64,000 nt of DNA from an uncultured Thermotogae bacterium (GCA_913056255.1 CAJXLN010000001.1:1-64000), one strand, 5' to 3'. Positions 1-10,667 are shown, numbered from the stretch's first letter. Program-made: numbers and translations. Notes: a model not told the origin generated them from the sequence alone.

Positions 1-61
1 CTTGATAAGGCTTCGAAAAAAATTCCTGTTCGCTTGAAAAGCGAAAAAAGATTTAAATATC
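1..61 (+). repeat. Dispersed intergenic repeat, unit A (copy 1)
   Basis: Begins CTTGATAAGGCTTCGAAAAA, shared with 15128-15187, and ends in a near-palindrome CGCTTGAAAAGCG followed by GATTTAAATATC, also shared. The remaining 1-374 stretch holds unit B (73-120), a short palindromic unit (171-200) and no convincing gene; uvrA ends at 375 without an obvious intrinsic terminator behind it. Origin unknown; it could be the remnant of a small mobile element. Confidence 0.6.
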
Positions 62-72
62 AAACTTATATT

Positions 73-120
73 GGATACCGTTACTTTATGCTCCTAAATT
101 GTTGGACACTCTAAGATTAA
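73..120 (+). repeat. Dispersed intergenic repeat, unit B (copy 1)
   Basis: GGATACCGTTACTTTATG followed by a diverged continuation recurs in inverse orientation at 15975-16022. Here it lies directly behind unit A; at the other locus units A and B flank the TPR gene. This is seen in the sequence; the origin is unknown. Confidence 0.6.
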
Positions 121-170
121 ATACAGATTTATTCATCTCTCCATTGAAATGTAAAGTTTTTCCGCTCCAT

Positions 171-200
171 TATCGCTTGTAAAGCGATGCGATTTTAAAT
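171..200 (+). repeat. Short palindromic repeat (TCGCTTGTAAAGCGA type)
   Basis: TATCGCTTGTAAAGCGATGC followed by GATTTTAAAT. The CGCTT..AAGCG palindrome plus GCGATTTTAA tail recurs at 33653-33681, and in weaker form inside unit A at 1-61 and 15128-15187. Intergenic in every case. Confidence 0.55.
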
Positions 201-374
201 TATAAACTGTTCAAAAATTCAAGAGTCGCAAAAAGAGTTTTCTGTGAGAAATGTTCTCGAGTGAGTAGAAAAAGCGGATTTAAGCTTCGAGTTCACCCTT
301 TCTATCTCTCATCGTCTTTTGTACAGGAGGGGAAAAGGAATCTCGATCGCCTCTATGCATCGAAAAAATGTCAA

Positions 375-3143
375 TCACACTATTTCTGAATCCACAAGTA
401 TTTCTCTCAAAGCTTCACCTGTGTGTGAAGAAGGACAATCGGCAATTTTTTCTGGTGTACCTGCACACACCACATATCCTCCTTCTTCACCACCTTCGGG
501 CCCTAAATCTATCACATGATCGGCGTTTTTTATAACATCTAAATTGTGTTCTATCACGATCACGGTGTTACCTTTATCGACTAACCTCTGGAGAACACTT
601 ATCAATTTTTTGACATCATGAAAATGCAAACCTGTTGTTGGTTCATCAAGAATGTAAAGTGTTCGACCTGTTGATGATTTTCTCAACTCTGATGAGAGTT
701 TAACACGTTGAGCCTCACCACCTGAAAGTGTAGTTGCAGGTTGACCGAGTCTAATGTAACCAAGTCCAACATCATGAAGTGCTTTTAAAGGAGTTGAGAT
801 TTTTGGTATATCTTCAAAAAATTCAAGTGCTTCGTTTACAGACATATTCAGAACATCACTTATGTTTTTCCCTCTGTACTTAACTTCAAGAGTCTCTTTG
901 TTGTACCTTTTTCCATTACAAACATCACACTCAACGTACACATCCGGCATGAAATTCATTTCGACACGTATCACGCCCTGTCCTGAGCATTTCTCGCAAC
1001 GACCACCTTTAACGTTAAAACTAAATCTTCCAGGCCTGTATCCACGTATTCTTGCCTCTTCAGTCATGGCGAAAAGGGAACGCACAGCATCGAAAGCTTT
1101 TGTATAAGTCGCCGGATTGGATCTCGGAGTTCTTCCTATGGGACTTTGATCGACAGAGATCACTTTATCAATATTCTCAAGACCTTTGATAGAGTCAAAT
1201 TTACCAATTGGAATGTGACTGTGATAAATCGTGTTCATCAGTATAGGGTACAACGTTTCCATAACAAATGAAGATTTTCCTGAGCCCGATACGCCTGTTA
1301 CGCACACAAAAATTCCAAGTGGAATGGAAACATCTATGTGCTTTAAATTGTTATGCGAAGCCCCGTAGATCACCAAATGCCCTTTGGCTTGGCGTCTTCT
1401 CGACGGCGATGGCACCTTTAACCTTTTGCTGAGATATTTTCCTGTAAGGGTGTCTGAATTCTCTAAACCAGAAACCTTGCCTGAATACAGAATTTTACCT
1501 CCGTGCTCTCCCGCACCAGGGCCTATTTCCACCACATGATCTGCTGACCTTATCACCTGTTCATCGTGCTCGACGACCAAGACGGTATTTCCAAGATCTC
1601 TCAAACCTTCCAACATATTAATGAGTTTTGCCGTGTCTCGGTGATGTAATCCTATGGTAGGCTCATCTAAGATGTACGTTACCCCCACAAGCTTGGAACC
1701 AATTTGCGTTGCCAATCTTATGCGTTGCGATTCTCCACCGGAAAGTGTCGAAACATTTCTCGAAAGTGTGAGGTAGCCCAGCCCGACTTCAACGAGAAAT
1801 TTAAGTCTCCTTCTCAACTCTGAAAGTATTTCGTGGGCGATCTTTTCCTGACCTGGTTTTAATTTCACATCGTTAAAAAATTGATAAGATTTGCGAACTG
1901 TCATGTCAGAAACTTCAGCGATGTTTTTACCTTCGAAAGTAACGGCTAACGCTTCTGGATTAAGCCTTTTACCTCCACAGGCCGTACATGTTTTTTGAAC
2001 CAGGAAATTACGTTCTATCCATTCACGAACCTCATCGGATTCTGTTGTCTGATATCTGTCCTTTATGTGAACAAGAAGTCCTTTAAATCCAGGTCCTCCA
2101 TGGAGAACAGCATTTTGAATGTTGTGGGGGAGATCTTTGAAAGGAAGGTGTGGATCACTCCCCATTCTTTTGATCATTCTTGATATGATCGACACCACAA
2201 AAGACTTTCCAGTCCTGTAAGGAATAATTCCACCCTTCATCACGGATTTAGATGAATCTATTACAAAATCTTCTCCGACTTCAGTGGTATAACCCAATCC
2301 TGAGCAAACCGGACAAGCACCATACGGTGAATTGAAGGAAAAAAGTTTTGGAGAAAGCTCCGGAAAGCTGATTCCACAAACTGGGCAGGCAAGTTTTTCG
2401 CTGAAATATTTCAGTTCGCCAGTGGAGTAGTCCATGATCTCAACCTGTCCATTGGCTTCTGATAGAGCTATTTCCAAGGATTCAACGAATCTTTGACGAT
2501 TTTCTTTCCTAACTTTAAGGCGGTCCACAACCAATTTGATCGTATGTCTCACATGTTTTTCAAGCTTTATTTCTTCTTCCAAAAGATATTCTTTTCCGTC
2601 TACGTTTACTCTGAGAAATCCCCGACGTTTCAGGTACTCAAACAGCGATCTGTATTTCCCTTTCTTCTCAATCGTCAGCGGTGCTAAAATGGCAATGCGG
2701 GTTTCTTCAGGGTACGTGCTTTCCACCCTTTCAATTATTTCATCCACACTCTGTTTTTCAAGCTTTCTTCCACATTTCACACAATGTGGAGAACCTACGC
2801 GAGCGTAAAGCAACCTCAGATAATCGTGGATTTCCGTCACTGTTCCCACAGTTGAACGCGGATTATGTGAAACGCTTTTTTGATCTATCGCGATGACGGG
2901 TGAAAGCCCATCTATTTCTTCAACGTCCGGACGTTTGAACTCTCCCAAAAACTGGCGTGCATAAGATGAAAGAGACTCTAAATACCTCCTCTGACCTTCA
3001 GCGTATATCGTGTCAAAGGCTAAAGAAGATTTTCCTGATCCTGATAAACCAGTTATAACTGTTAAGCTATTTCTTGGAATGGCAACGTGAATGTTTTTAA
3101 GATTGTGAACTTTAGCTCCCTTTATTTTAAGAAATTTCTCCAG
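375..3143 (-). CDS. uvrA: UvrABC excinuclease subunit A (likely CTG start)
   Basis: DNA-damage recognition ATPase of nucleotide excision repair. The ORF track starts at an internal TTG (2948), but the frame continues upstream through the Walker A region ([20 protein letters not shown]) that every UvrA needs, back to a TGA at 3152-3150. The only plausible start in that stretch is CTG at 3143, 7 nt behind a GAGGTG Shine-Dalgarno, giving [15 protein letters not shown], which matches the usual UvrA N-terminus (about 922 aa). Two LSGGE signatures, two DEPT Walker B motifs and paired Cys zinc modules (CPVC; CEKC..CDVC) are present. It overlaps the 3' end of glmM by 17 nt, so translation is probably coupled. 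Confidence 0.93.
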   Translation of the reverse strand: MEKFLKIKGAKVHNLKNIHVAIPRNSLTVITGLSGSGKSSLAFDTIYAEGQRRYLESLSSYARQFLGEFKRPDVEEIDGLSPVIAIDQKSVSHNPRSTVGTVTEIHDYLRLLYARVGSPHCVKCGRKLEKQSVDEIIERVESTYPEETRIAILAPLTIEKKGKYRSLFEYLKRRGFLRVNVDGKEYLLEEEIKLEKHVRHTIKLVVDRLKVRKENRQRFVESLEIALSEANGQVEIMDYSTGELKYFSEKLACPVCGISFPELSPKLFSFNSPYGACPVCSGLGYTTEVGEDFVIDSSKSVMKGGIIPYRTGKSFVVSIISRMIKRMGSDPHLPFKDLPHNIQNAVLHGGPGFKGLLVHIKDRYQTTESDEVREWIERNFLVQKTCTACGGKRLNPEALAVTFEGKNIAEVSDMTVRKSYQFFNDVKLKPGQEKIAHEILSELRRRLKFLVEVGLGYLTLSRNVSTLSGGESQRIRLATQIGSKLVGVTYILDEPTIGLHHRDTAKLINMLEGLRDLGNTVLVVEHDEQVIRSADHVVEIGPGAGEHGGKILYSGKVSGLENSDTLTGKYLSKRLKVPSPSRRRQAKGHLVIYGASHNNLKHIDVSIPLGIFVCVTGVSGSGKSSFVMETLYPILMNTIYHSHIPIGKFDSIKGLENIDKVISVDQSPIGRTPRSNPATYTKAFDAVRSLFAMTEEARIRGYRPGRFSFNVKGGRCEKCSGQGVIRVEMNFMPDVYVECDVCNGKRYNKETLEVKYRGKNISDVLNMSVNEALEFFEDIPKISTPLKALHDVGLGYIRLGQPATTLSGGEAQRVKLSSELRKSSTGRTLYILDEPTTGLHFHDVKKLISVLQRLVDKGNTVIVIEHNLDVIKNADHVIDLGPEGGEEGGYVVCAGTPEKIADCPSSHTGEALREILVDSEIV

Positions 3144-4449
3144 AAGCGTTCACCTCTTCTACTATCTCACATGCCTGAGAAACCACTTTCTCAACCGTTT
3201 CTGCACTTTTTCCTTCAACCATGATACGTATCAGAGATTCTGTCCCTGACGATCTGATAACTATTCTCAAACCTTCTTTAGAATTGATCTCCTTTGCGAA
3301 TTCAGAGATTTTGCGATTCTTCATCACCATTTTTTTATCTTTGACCGGTACATTCACTAACTTTTGAGGGTAACGATTGATCCTTGAAGAGAATTCCTCG
3401 ATATCGATTCCAAGACTTAAACTGTTCTTAATCGTTTCAAGGGCGGTTAGAAATCCGTCTCCCGTTGTCGAAAGGTCAAGAAATATTATGTGTCCAGATT
3501 GTTCTCCACCAAGTGTCGAGCCTATTTCTCGCATCTTTTCGAGAACGTATCTGTCCCCCACTTTTGTCCTTGCAAATTTCATTCCATCTGCTCGTAGCTC
3601 TTCTTCGATAGCAAGGTTCGTCATAACAGTACCGACTACGGTATTGGCACCAAGACGTCTATCTTTTTTCATGGATTTGGCATTCATAACGATCATGTCA
3701 TCTCCATCTACGATCCGCCCGTTTTTCCCGATCATGATACATCTATCCGCATCCCCGTCATGAATCACGCCAAACTCCGCGCCGGTGGATTTAATGCGAC
3801 TTGACAAAAATTGTGGATGCAAGGCTCCACATCCCTCGTTTATATTTATTCCATCGGGATCAGAATTGAAAAAAATCGCGTCAATTCCGATCTCCTTAGA
3901 AATAACGGGAACAGTTGTGACAGCGGCGCCATTTGCAAGATCAAAAGCGATCTTAAGACCTTTTAGATCAACGTATTTTGAAACCATCCATTCCACGTAC
4001 GAAGATAAGAGATCGGACTCAATTCGCTTACCGACTTCTTTACTTTTCATTTTATCTTCAAGATGGTCTTCTATCTCTTCTTCAAGTTCATCCGGAAGCT
4101 TGTATCCATCAAAAAATATCTTTATTCCGTTGTGCATCCATGGATTATGACTGGCACTCACCATAAAGCCAACTGTATGCTCTTGGTGAGTAAGCCATGC
4201 CAAAACCGGAGTTGGCATTACACCACACACGATGACGTTGATCCCCATTGAAAGCATCGAAGAAACCAAGGCTGCCTCAAACATTTCACCAGAAATCCTT
4301 GTATCGCGGGCAATGAGAACATTATCCAAGGAGCGGTTGTGTGCCTTCAAAACGTAAGCGGTTGATTTTCCAATTTTGAAGGTCAGTTCGGCCGTCAGTT
4401 CATCGTTGGCAATTCCTCTTATTCCATCAGTTCCAAAATACTTTCTCAT
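3127..4449 (-). CDS. glmM: Phosphoglucosamine mutase
   Basis: Converts glucosamine-6-P to glucosamine-1-P for UDP-GlcNAc and peptidoglycan synthesis. 440 aa, the normal GlmM length. It opens with the FGTDGIRG motif, has the phosphoserine loop SASHNP (Ser100), the Mg-binding DGDADR loop and a C-terminal RSSGTE phosphate-binding loop. The phosphoserine loop context and the GlmM-like N-terminus favour GlmM over phosphomannomutase. Its ATG overlaps the lysS stop (ATGA), and uvrA overlaps its 3' end, so the three genes form a tightly coupled unit. Confidence 0.95.
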   Translation of the reverse strand: MRKYFGTDGIRGIANDELTAELTFKIGKSTAYVLKAHNRSLDNVLIARDTRISGEMFEAALVSSMLSMGINVIVCGVMPTPVLAWLTHQEHTVGFMVSASHNPWMHNGIKIFFDGYKLPDELEEEIEDHLEDKMKSKEVGKRIESDLLSSYVEWMVSKYVDLKGLKIAFDLANGAAVTTVPVISKEIGIDAIFFNSDPDGININEGCGALHPQFLSSRIKSTGAEFGVIHDGDADRCIMIGKNGRIVDGDDMIVMNAKSMKKDRRLGANTVVGTVMTNLAIEEELRADGMKFARTKVGDRYVLEKMREIGSTLGGEQSGHIIFLDLSTTGDGFLTALETIKNSLSLGIDIEEFSSRINRYPQKLVNVPVKDKKMVMKNRKISEFAKEINSKEGLRIVIRSSGTESLIRIMVEGKSAETVEKVVSQACEIVEEVNASGEIS

Positions 4450-5951
4450 TCCTCTTCCTTTTCTTCGAGTTCAAGCCCTTCAGAAGTGAATTTTTCCGGA
4501 CGAACCATGGGATAAGCTATGACTTCCTTTATTGTTGGAGCGTCAGTGGCAAGCATTACGAGCCTGTCTATTCCTATTCCAAGTCCACCAGTCGGCGGCA
4601 TTCCATACTCTAAAGCTCGTAAGAAATCGAAATCCATCATCTGGGCTTCTTCGTCTCCTGATTGACGTAACGCTACTTGCGCTTCGAAACGTTTGCGCTG
4701 ATCTATCGGATCGTTCAGTTCGCTGAACGCGTTTGCAAGTTCATTTCCAAGAACTACCACTTCAAAACGTTCGGTAAGTCTTGGATTTTTTCTGTGTCGC
4801 TTTGCAAGTGGGGAAATATCAATTGGATGATCCATCACAAAAGTTGGATTTTTAATGGTGTCTTCGACAAGATCCCAGAGTTTCTCAATGTAATGGCCAC
4901 GTTCCATGATCTCAGGTAAAGTGTCATGTTCTTTTAGAACTTTCAACAATTTTTCATTTGAATCATCGAGTATGTCCACATTCAAATGTTCTCCAATGTA
5001 ATCACGCATCTTCACACGTTTCCAGGGTCTACTGAAGTCTATCACTTTGTCTTGATACGTGATCTTCGTCGTTCCCTTAACTTTCTCTATCACATGGGTA
5101 ACGAGTTTCTCTGTGAGTTCCATCATGTCATTGTAATCGGCGTAAGCTTTGTAACATTCGAGCATCGTGAATTCCGGATTGTGTTTGTAGCTTACTCCCT
5201 CATTTCTGAAACATTTTCCGATTTCGTAAACACCATCGAATCCACCTACTACATATCTCTTAAGATATAGTTCATGAGCGATTTTCAGATACATGTCGAG
5301 ATCGAAAACATTCAAGTGTGTAACAAAGGGTTTGGCAGTCGCACCGCCTGCAATAAACTGGAGCGTTGGAGTTTCAACTTCGATGAAATCCTCGGCATTC
5401 ATGAAATTCCTTATCATTTGAATAATTCGATAGCGCGTTTTAAACCTTTCAAAAGAATCTCTGTTTACAGTAGTATCAACGTATCTCTGTCGGTATATTT
5501 TTTCTCTATCGGTTAGACCATGCCACTTTTCAGGGAGAGTGCGTATCGCCTTTGACAGAATTTCGTAAGAAGAGACGAATATAGAAAGTTCTCCCGTATG
5601 AGATCTGAACGGGAATCCATTCACTCCGACAAAATCGCCCACTTTAACATGTTCTTTGAAAATCTTGAATGCACTATCTCCAACTGATACATTCATATAA
5701 CATTGTAAGCGATCTGTAGAATCTTGAATAACAAAAAACAAAGATTTTCCGTGATATCTGATCGCCATCACTCGTCCTGCCGTTGACAAGTGCGCATTTT
5801 CATCCTTTTCGCCATTTGCGATCTTGGTATCGAATTCCCCACGTATTTCAGCAAGTTTATGAGTGATTTCAAAACGATATGGATAAGGATTAATTCCCAT
5901 ATCTCTGAGCTGTTCAATTTCTTTGATCTTCTGAAGTCTCAACTCGTCCAT
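4446..5951 (-). CDS. lysS: Lysyl-tRNA synthetase, class II
   Basis: Charges tRNA-Lys. The start is placed at the ATG giving MDELRLQK (501 aa), preceded by AAGGGGG at good spacing; the track ORF adds 12 unlikely residues. Residues ~50-160 form the OB-fold anticodon-binding domain; class II motif 2 ([18 protein letters not shown]) and motif 3 ([10 protein letters not shown]) are clear. A 48-nt gap separates it from greA upstream, and its stop overlaps the glmM start. Confidence 0.96.
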   Translation of the reverse strand: MDELRLQKIKEIEQLRDMGINPYPYRFEITHKLAEIRGEFDTKIANGEKDENAHLSTAGRVMAIRYHGKSLFFVIQDSTDRLQCYMNVSVGDSAFKIFKEHVKVGDFVGVNGFPFRSHTGELSIFVSSYEILSKAIRTLPEKWHGLTDREKIYRQRYVDTTVNRDSFERFKTRYRIIQMIRNFMNAEDFIEVETPTLQFIAGGATAKPFVTHLNVFDLDMYLKIAHELYLKRYVVGGFDGVYEIGKCFRNEGVSYKHNPEFTMLECYKAYADYNDMMELTEKLVTHVIEKVKGTTKITYQDKVIDFSRPWKRVKMRDYIGEHLNVDILDDSNEKLLKVLKEHDTLPEIMERGHYIEKLWDLVEDTIKNPTFVMDHPIDISPLAKRHRKNPRLTERFEVVVLGNELANAFSELNDPIDQRKRFEAQVALRQSGDEEAQMMDFDFLRALEYGMPPTGGLGIGIDRLVMLATDAPTIKEVIAYPMVRPEKFTSEGLELEEKEEE

Positions 5952-5999
5952 GTAAAAAAAAACCCCCTTCTGAAAACTTGTCACCAAATTAGCTTAGCC

Positions 6000-6527
6000 T
6001 TACTCTTCATTTGCCATTATTTCCACTATCTTGTACTTATTGGTACCACTTGGCGCTTTAACCCGTACCGTTTCACCAACTTTCCGCTTGTATATAGCTT
6101 TTCCCAAGGGAGAATCAACTGATATTTTATTTTTAAAAATATCCGCTTCTTGTGCGGTAACGAGCAAGAACTCCATAATATCTTGATCGGAATTTGAATC
6201 CTTATCGTGCCTAGAACTCGAGTCCTTCAATCTATTCAATCGCTTCAATCTTATAACATTTCCTAAATTAACTTCGTGTATGTTGCTGCGATCATCGGAA
6301 ATGATCGTTGCCCGCGATAAGATTCCTTCGATCTCGCTGATCCTGCTGTTTATCTTTCCCTGCAAATTTTTTGCTTCATCGTATTCGCTATTTTCGCTGA
6401 GATCACCGAACTCCCTTGCCTCTTTTATTTTTTGGGCAACATCATTCATCAATCTTTCTTTGAGTTCTTTCAATTCTTTTTTGAGTGCTTCGTAACCACT
6501 TCGGGTAAGTTCTATCTTATCTTCCAT
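6000..6527 (-). CDS. greA: Transcription elongation factor GreA
   Basis: Rescues backtracked RNA polymerase by stimulating transcript cleavage. The N-terminal coiled coil carries the signature REFGDLSENSEYDEAK with the acidic tip, followed by the FKBP-like C-terminal domain (SPLGKAIYKRKVGETVRVKAPSG). At 175 aa it is ~17 residues longer than usual GreA because of a hydrophilic insert (around SSSRHDKDSNSDQD) at the start of the C-terminal domain. It lies between fakA and lysS. Confidence 0.94.
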   Translation of the reverse strand: MEDKIELTRSGYEALKKELKELKERLMNDVAQKIKEAREFGDLSENSEYDEAKNLQGKINSRISEIEGILSRATIISDDRSNIHEVNLGNVIRLKRLNRLKDSSSRHDKDSNSDQDIMEFLLVTAQEADIFKNKISVDSPLGKAIYKRKVGETVRVKAPSGTNKYKIVEIMANEE

Positions 6528-6549
6528 TTATGGAACCTCCTTGAACGCT

Positions 6550-8187
6550 TCATTCAACTGATATCAGGTAATAGTAATGAATTTGACCGCCGTAATACAT
6601 TTCAATGTCGACATTCGGATAACGTATCTCTATTTCTTTCAATATAACTTGAGCGTCTTTTTCAGTTACTTCCTTACCGTAGAATATCGTTATTATATCG
6701 GCATTGGCAGCCTTTGCTTTGTCCAACGTACAAAACACACTCTCGTCAAGATCAGCTTTGGCACATACCATATTTCCATTGAGGAATCCGATGTACTGAC
6801 CTTCTTTCACCTTCAATTTTTTCACTTTACTGTCTCGAATGGCCCTCGTGATTTCTATTGATTTTACAGCTGCTATTGCCTCTCTGAATCTGTTCAGATT
6901 TTCCATAAGAGACGCCTGTGCATTGAAGGCAAAAATCGCGGTTAATCCCTCCTGAACCGTTGAGGATTTAACGGTTATCACTTTTTTCCCTTTGACCATT
7001 TTTTTAACAGAATCAGATGCCATGAATATATTGGGATTGTTCGGAAATATGAAAACGGTCTGTGCGTTTATACTGTCAACCGCTTTTTTAAGTTGAGATG
7101 TACTTGGATTTGATGATTGTCCACCATTTACAACAATGTCAACTCCAATGCTTTTGAATATCGATTCCCAGCCTTCTCCACTTGCAACCACAACTATGCC
7201 ATATTTCTTTTTCTCATCCTGATTTTGTGGCATTTCATTTATTATTTTATGGTGTTGAATTTTCATGTTATCTATCTTAGAACGGACTAATTCACCGTAT
7301 TCAAGAGCTTTATCGATTGCCTTGCCAGGAGTATTCGTGTGTAAGTGAAATTTTAGAAATCTATCAGAATTCACAAGCACCAGAGAATCTCCCATTGAGC
7401 TGTAAAAACTTTTTAGCGACTCAACATCAACCTCTTTTTTTGTTTTCACTATGGCTTCTGTGCAATAAAGATATTTCAATTCTTCCTGAGAAATCTTCAC
7501 GATATCAACCGCTCCAGCGTTTTCAATTTCAAGGTTTACTTCTGTATCACCGTTAAGTGCTTTGTAAAACCCTTCTATTATATAAGCTAATCCTTTTGCA
7601 CCCGAATCAACAACTCCCGCATCACTTAATTTTTTAAGATATTTAGGAGTATCTTCAACTACTTCCATAGCCTTTTGATAAAGTTTACGCATGAATTCTT
7701 TGTGATCCTCAATCATGTAGTCCTTTGATGTTTCAGAAAGAACTCTCATGACCGTTAACATAGTACCTTCCACAGGTTTCATTACAGCGCCGTATGCCAC
7801 TTCACTTGCCAATTTAAGAGCTTCCGCAAATTCGATCGTTGTCAATGTTTTCTTGTTCTTACAGTACTGACTGAATCCACGGAAGATCTGTGAGAGTATC
7901 ACACCAGAATTCCCCCTTGCTCCGAGAAGGGTACCAGTTTCTATAGCCTGAACTACATTGGGAAGATCGTGCCTGTCAAGTGAATCCAAACGTCTACATG
8001 CTTCTAAAAGAGCAGACGCCATATTCGATCCCGTATCACCATCCGGAACCGGGAAAACATTCAAAGTGTTGATCTCGTCCACGTGAGATAACAACACCTC
8101 GGTTCCTTTTTTGAAGCACACGGCAAAATCATTACCATTTATTTTTTTAATAAACGGTTGTTCATTCAAAGACGCGATGGAAAACAC
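6550..8187 (-). CDS. fakA: Fatty-acid kinase subunit A / DhaL-domain protein (YloV)
   Basis: Probable ATP-binding subunit of fatty-acid kinase, which with a DegV-type FakB phosphorylates fatty acids. The DhaL domain (~residues 15-200) has the diagnostic NVFPVPDGDTGSNM and GARGNSGVILSQ motifs; the middle and DegV-like C-terminal parts complete the ~545 aa FakA length. Pairing with an upstream Asp23-family gene repeats the yloU-yloV pair of Firmicutes. The start is unclear: the GTG at 8187 lies inside the AAGGAGG Shine-Dalgarno, so initiation is probably further in (an ATC at 8178 has ideal spacing; TTG at 8169 is the alternative). No FakB gene is visible here. Confidence 0.88.
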   Translation of the reverse strand: MFSIASLNEQPFIKKINGNDFAVCFKKGTEVLLSHVDEINTLNVFPVPDGDTGSNMASALLEACRRLDSLDRHDLPNVVQAIETGTLLGARGNSGVILSQIFRGFSQYCKNKKTLTTIEFAEALKLASEVAYGAVMKPVEGTMLTVMRVLSETSKDYMIEDHKEFMRKLYQKAMEVVEDTPKYLKKLSDAGVVDSGAKGLAYIIEGFYKALNGDTEVNLEIENAGAVDIVKISQEELKYLYCTEAIVKTKKEVDVESLKSFYSSMGDSLVLVNSDRFLKFHLHTNTPGKAIDKALEYGELVRSKIDNMKIQHHKIINEMPQNQDEKKKYGIVVVASGEGWESIFKSIGVDIVVNGGQSSNPSTSQLKKAVDSINAQTVFIFPNNPNIFMASDSVKKMVKGKKVITVKSSTVQEGLTAIFAFNAQASLMENLNRFREAIAAVKSIEITRAIRDSKVKKLKVKEGQYIGFLNGNMVCAKADLDESVFCTLDKAKAANADIITIFYGKEVTEKDAQVILKEIEIRYPNVDIEMYYGGQIHYYYLISVE

Positions 8188-8211
8188 CTCCTTTTAGACA
8201 ACAGAGTCGTT

Positions 8212-8556
8212 TCAGAAACTCAAAGCCACAACATGAACGTTGACTTCTAATGGTTTTCTTCCCGCATAAGTGGTAAGACTGTACATCACGCTATCTCGAA
8301 GGTTCTTTGCCACCTGAGGAATGTTCGTTCCATATTCCACAACCACGTATATGTCCACTTTAATATCCATGCCGTCATCTACCATTTTAATTCCTTTATC
8401 TACATCACTGAAAATGGAAACGACACTTGACAACATCGAAGGATTGGAAAGTTCTACAACCCCATAGCTGTTCACCATTGCTTCCTTTATCAAGCCTTTC
8501 AATGCCTGTGCTGAAACCTCAATTTCTCCGTACTCAGTAGAAAACTTCAAATTCAT
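8212..8556 (-). CDS. Asp23/Gls24 family protein (YloU-like)
   Basis: 114 aa, one Asp23-family domain: an N-terminal EIEVSAQALKGLIKEA helix start and a C-terminal VNVHV strand. In Firmicutes such proteins act at the membrane in envelope homeostasis; the molecular role is not established. It sits between dxs (ATGA overlap with its start) and fakA, the same partnership as yloU-yloV. A second Asp23 paralogue lies at 13750-14142. Confidence 0.85.
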   Translation of the reverse strand: MNLKFSTEYGEIEVSAQALKGLIKEAMVNSYGVVELSNPSMLSSVVSIFSDVDKGIKMVDDGMDIKVDIYVVVEYGTNIPQVAKNLRDSVMYSLTTYAGRKPLEVNVHVVALSF

Positions 8557-10436
8557 CCCTCCCGTACTTCTGCTTTTAGGTTTGAAATTATCCTCTCTGT
8601 AACTTTTTGAGCGGAAAGCCCCGCAAATTCCAGAAGCTCATTTCTTGTTCCATGTTCAACAAAGCTGTCTTCAATACCTATGACTTCCGTTTTAGATCTC
8701 AAAGTCGGTGCTTTGAGCAACACGGAAGATCCAAATCCACCCATTACCGTCCCTTCTTCAAGAGTCCATATTCTCGGAGACATGGCAATGACGTTCAAAG
8801 TCTTCATGTCTAAAGGTTTTACACTTCTACAATTGTAAACTCCCACGTGAATGCCCATCGATTCGAGCTTTTTAGAGGCTTCAACGGCAATTTTGACCAT
8901 CGAACCCACTGCAAGTATTGTACCATCTTTTCCATCAAGAATCTTTTCCCAACTGAATGGATTATCAAGAGGGGGGGCTGAAAGTACATCCATTATATCC
9001 ATGAATTCACTTGACTTCGGATACCTTATTGCCAAAGGTCCCTTGATCCTTCCAATTACCGATTTCATCATGGAAGATAGCTCTGATATGGATGATGGGG
9101 CAACTAACTTCATGTTTGGAATGAGATTCATATACGCGATATCGAAAACTCCATGGTGAGTTGGTCCATCTTCACCCACTAAACCTGCACGATCGATTGC
9201 AAAAATCACGTCCAAATCCTGGAGTGCCACATCGTGAATCACTTGATCGAAAGCTCTTTGAAGAAAAGTGGAATAAATAGCGATAACCGGTTTAAGTCCT
9301 TGTGCCGCTGCTCCTGCAGCAAAGGTCGTGCAGAGTTCTTCGGTAATTCCAAGATCAAAAAACTTGTCAGGATGCTTAGCATGGAAGTACTTGAGCCCTG
9401 TTCCATCTTCCATGGCTGCCGTGATCCCCACTATTCTGTTGTCCTCATTTGCTATTATTGAGAGCACCTTGCCGAAGATCTCACTGTAAGAGTATACTCC
9501 TTTTTTTATTTCAAGCGAGATTCCACTTTTAGAATCTATCATCGAAACGCTGTGAAATTTAGTTGGATTTTTTTCAGCATAAGAGAGACCTTTTCCCTTT
9601 TGAGTCAAAACGTGCACAACCACAGGGCCTTCTATTTCTTTTAAACTTTCAAAAGCTCTCACAAGCATTTTTACATCATGACCATCGATAGGTCCTATGT
9701 ATTTGATCCCAAAATCTTCAAAGAAATTATCGAATAAAAATAGTTTTTTAAGGGATGATTTTACTTTCTCTGAGACCCAATCTAAATCATTCTTGCGCAA
9801 GAAGTCGCGAAGTTTTGAATCCAAAATCCTATAAGTTTTTGCAGTCCTAAGTCTGTTGAGTATAACATTGGATAATTGACCCACGCTTGGAGATATGCTC
9901 ATTCCATTATCGTTGAGAACGATCTTGATCTTCGATGAAAGGGGTTTCACCTGATTCAGGGCTTCAAAAGCAAGACCAGATGTCATTGCACCATCGCCTA
10001 TAATGGCTATCACCTCGCCGTTCATGTCTTTCGTGGAATGCGCTTTTTCTATTCCCAAAGCCGCTGCTATTGATGTGGCCGCATGACCAACTCCAAACTT
10101 GTCGTATTCAGATTCATGAATACTTGGATATCCGCTTATACCCCCGAACTTCCTTATCGTACCCATCGACCTGGCACGGCCAGTCAATATTTTGTGCGTG
10201 TACGATTGATGACCTGTATCCCAGATGACCGTGTTTTTATCTGGTGGGAAAACTTTGTACAACGCAAGTGTGAGTTCCACTGTTCCAAGATTTGGAGCGA
10301 GATGTCCATTTCCAGAACTCACGATTTCCACGATATAGTTACGGATTTCATTTGCCATGCTCTCCATTTCGGAAAATTTCATGTTCCCAAGTTTTTCAAA
10401 GAGTGGTTCTCTGTCCCATGTTAGAGGGACTTTCAT
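8553..10436 (-). CDS. dxs: 1-deoxy-D-xylulose-5-phosphate synthase
   Basis: Thiamin-diphosphate enzyme condensing pyruvate and glyceraldehyde-3-P, first step of the non-mevalonate isoprenoid pathway. ~627 aa. N-terminal HLAPNLGTVELTLAL, the GDGAMTSG..LND ThDP/Mg motif (~residues 145-180) and the pyrimidine-binding domain EDGPTHHGVFD are present. AAGGAG lies 7 nt before a TTG (10439) and 10 nt before the ATG chosen here. The gene follows folD with an xseB-like remnant between, the ancestral folD-xse-dxs order. Confidence 0.96.
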   Translation of the reverse strand: MKVPLTWDREPLFEKLGNMKFSEMESMANEIRNYIVEIVSSGNGHLAPNLGTVELTLALYKVFPPDKNTVIWDTGHQSYTHKILTGRARSMGTIRKFGGISGYPSIHESEYDKFGVGHAATSIAAALGIEKAHSTKDMNGEVIAIIGDGAMTSGLAFEALNQVKPLSSKIKIVLNDNGMSISPSVGQLSNVILNRLRTAKTYRILDSKLRDFLRKNDLDWVSEKVKSSLKKLFLFDNFFEDFGIKYIGPIDGHDVKMLVRAFESLKEIEGPVVVHVLTQKGKGLSYAEKNPTKFHSVSMIDSKSGISLEIKKGVYSYSEIFGKVLSIIANEDNRIVGITAAMEDGTGLKYFHAKHPDKFFDLGITEELCTTFAAGAAAQGLKPVIAIYSTFLQRAFDQVIHDVALQDLDVIFAIDRAGLVGEDGPTHHGVFDIAYMNLIPNMKLVAPSSISELSSMMKSVIGRIKGPLAIRYPKSSEFMDIMDVLSAPPLDNPFSWEKILDGKDGTILAVGSMVKIAVEASKKLESMGIHVGVYNCRSVKPLDMKTLNVIAMSPRIWTLEEGTVMGGFGSSVLLKAPTLRSKTEVIGIEDSFVEHGTRNELLEFAGLSAQKVTERIISNLKAEVREG

Positions 10437-10667
10437 CAAAATTCATCTCCTTTTCAAGATCCCCCCAGTACTTCTTTAACAGTAAATAAGAAATGCGGAA
10501 TCGATCGATTTCTTGCATCTTTTGTAGATAAAGAAAAACACCACGCTTGAAAAGCTTTAGAGGCACCTCAAGAGGGAGATCATTTTTTCAATTGTACCCA
10601 AAAGTTCCTTAAAGGAAAGAGAATCGATCTTATTTTCTTCCCATTGATCATTCTCTTCAAATACCAC
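10396..10667 (-). pseudogene. xseB: Exonuclease VII small-subunit (xseB)-like remnant, frameshifted
   Basis: The 217-nt folD-dxs gap is coding-like in two frames joined near 10570. Frame 1 gives SFKELLGTIEKMISLL and then runs to a stop; a -1 shift continues as EVPLKLFKRGVFLYLQKMQEI and so on, ending inside dxs (~85-90 aa together). The pattern (IEKxxxxLE..PLxLFKRGVxLY) and size fit XseB, and its place between folD and dxs is where xseA/xseB lie in Firmicutes. About five residues seem missing at the junction. It may be a decayed gene, an assembly error or chance; no xseA is here. Confidence 0.45.

Noticed and set aside
319-519. 66-aa plus-strand ORF antisense to uvrA 3' end
   Set aside because: Mostly antisense to coding sequence, no family resemblance.
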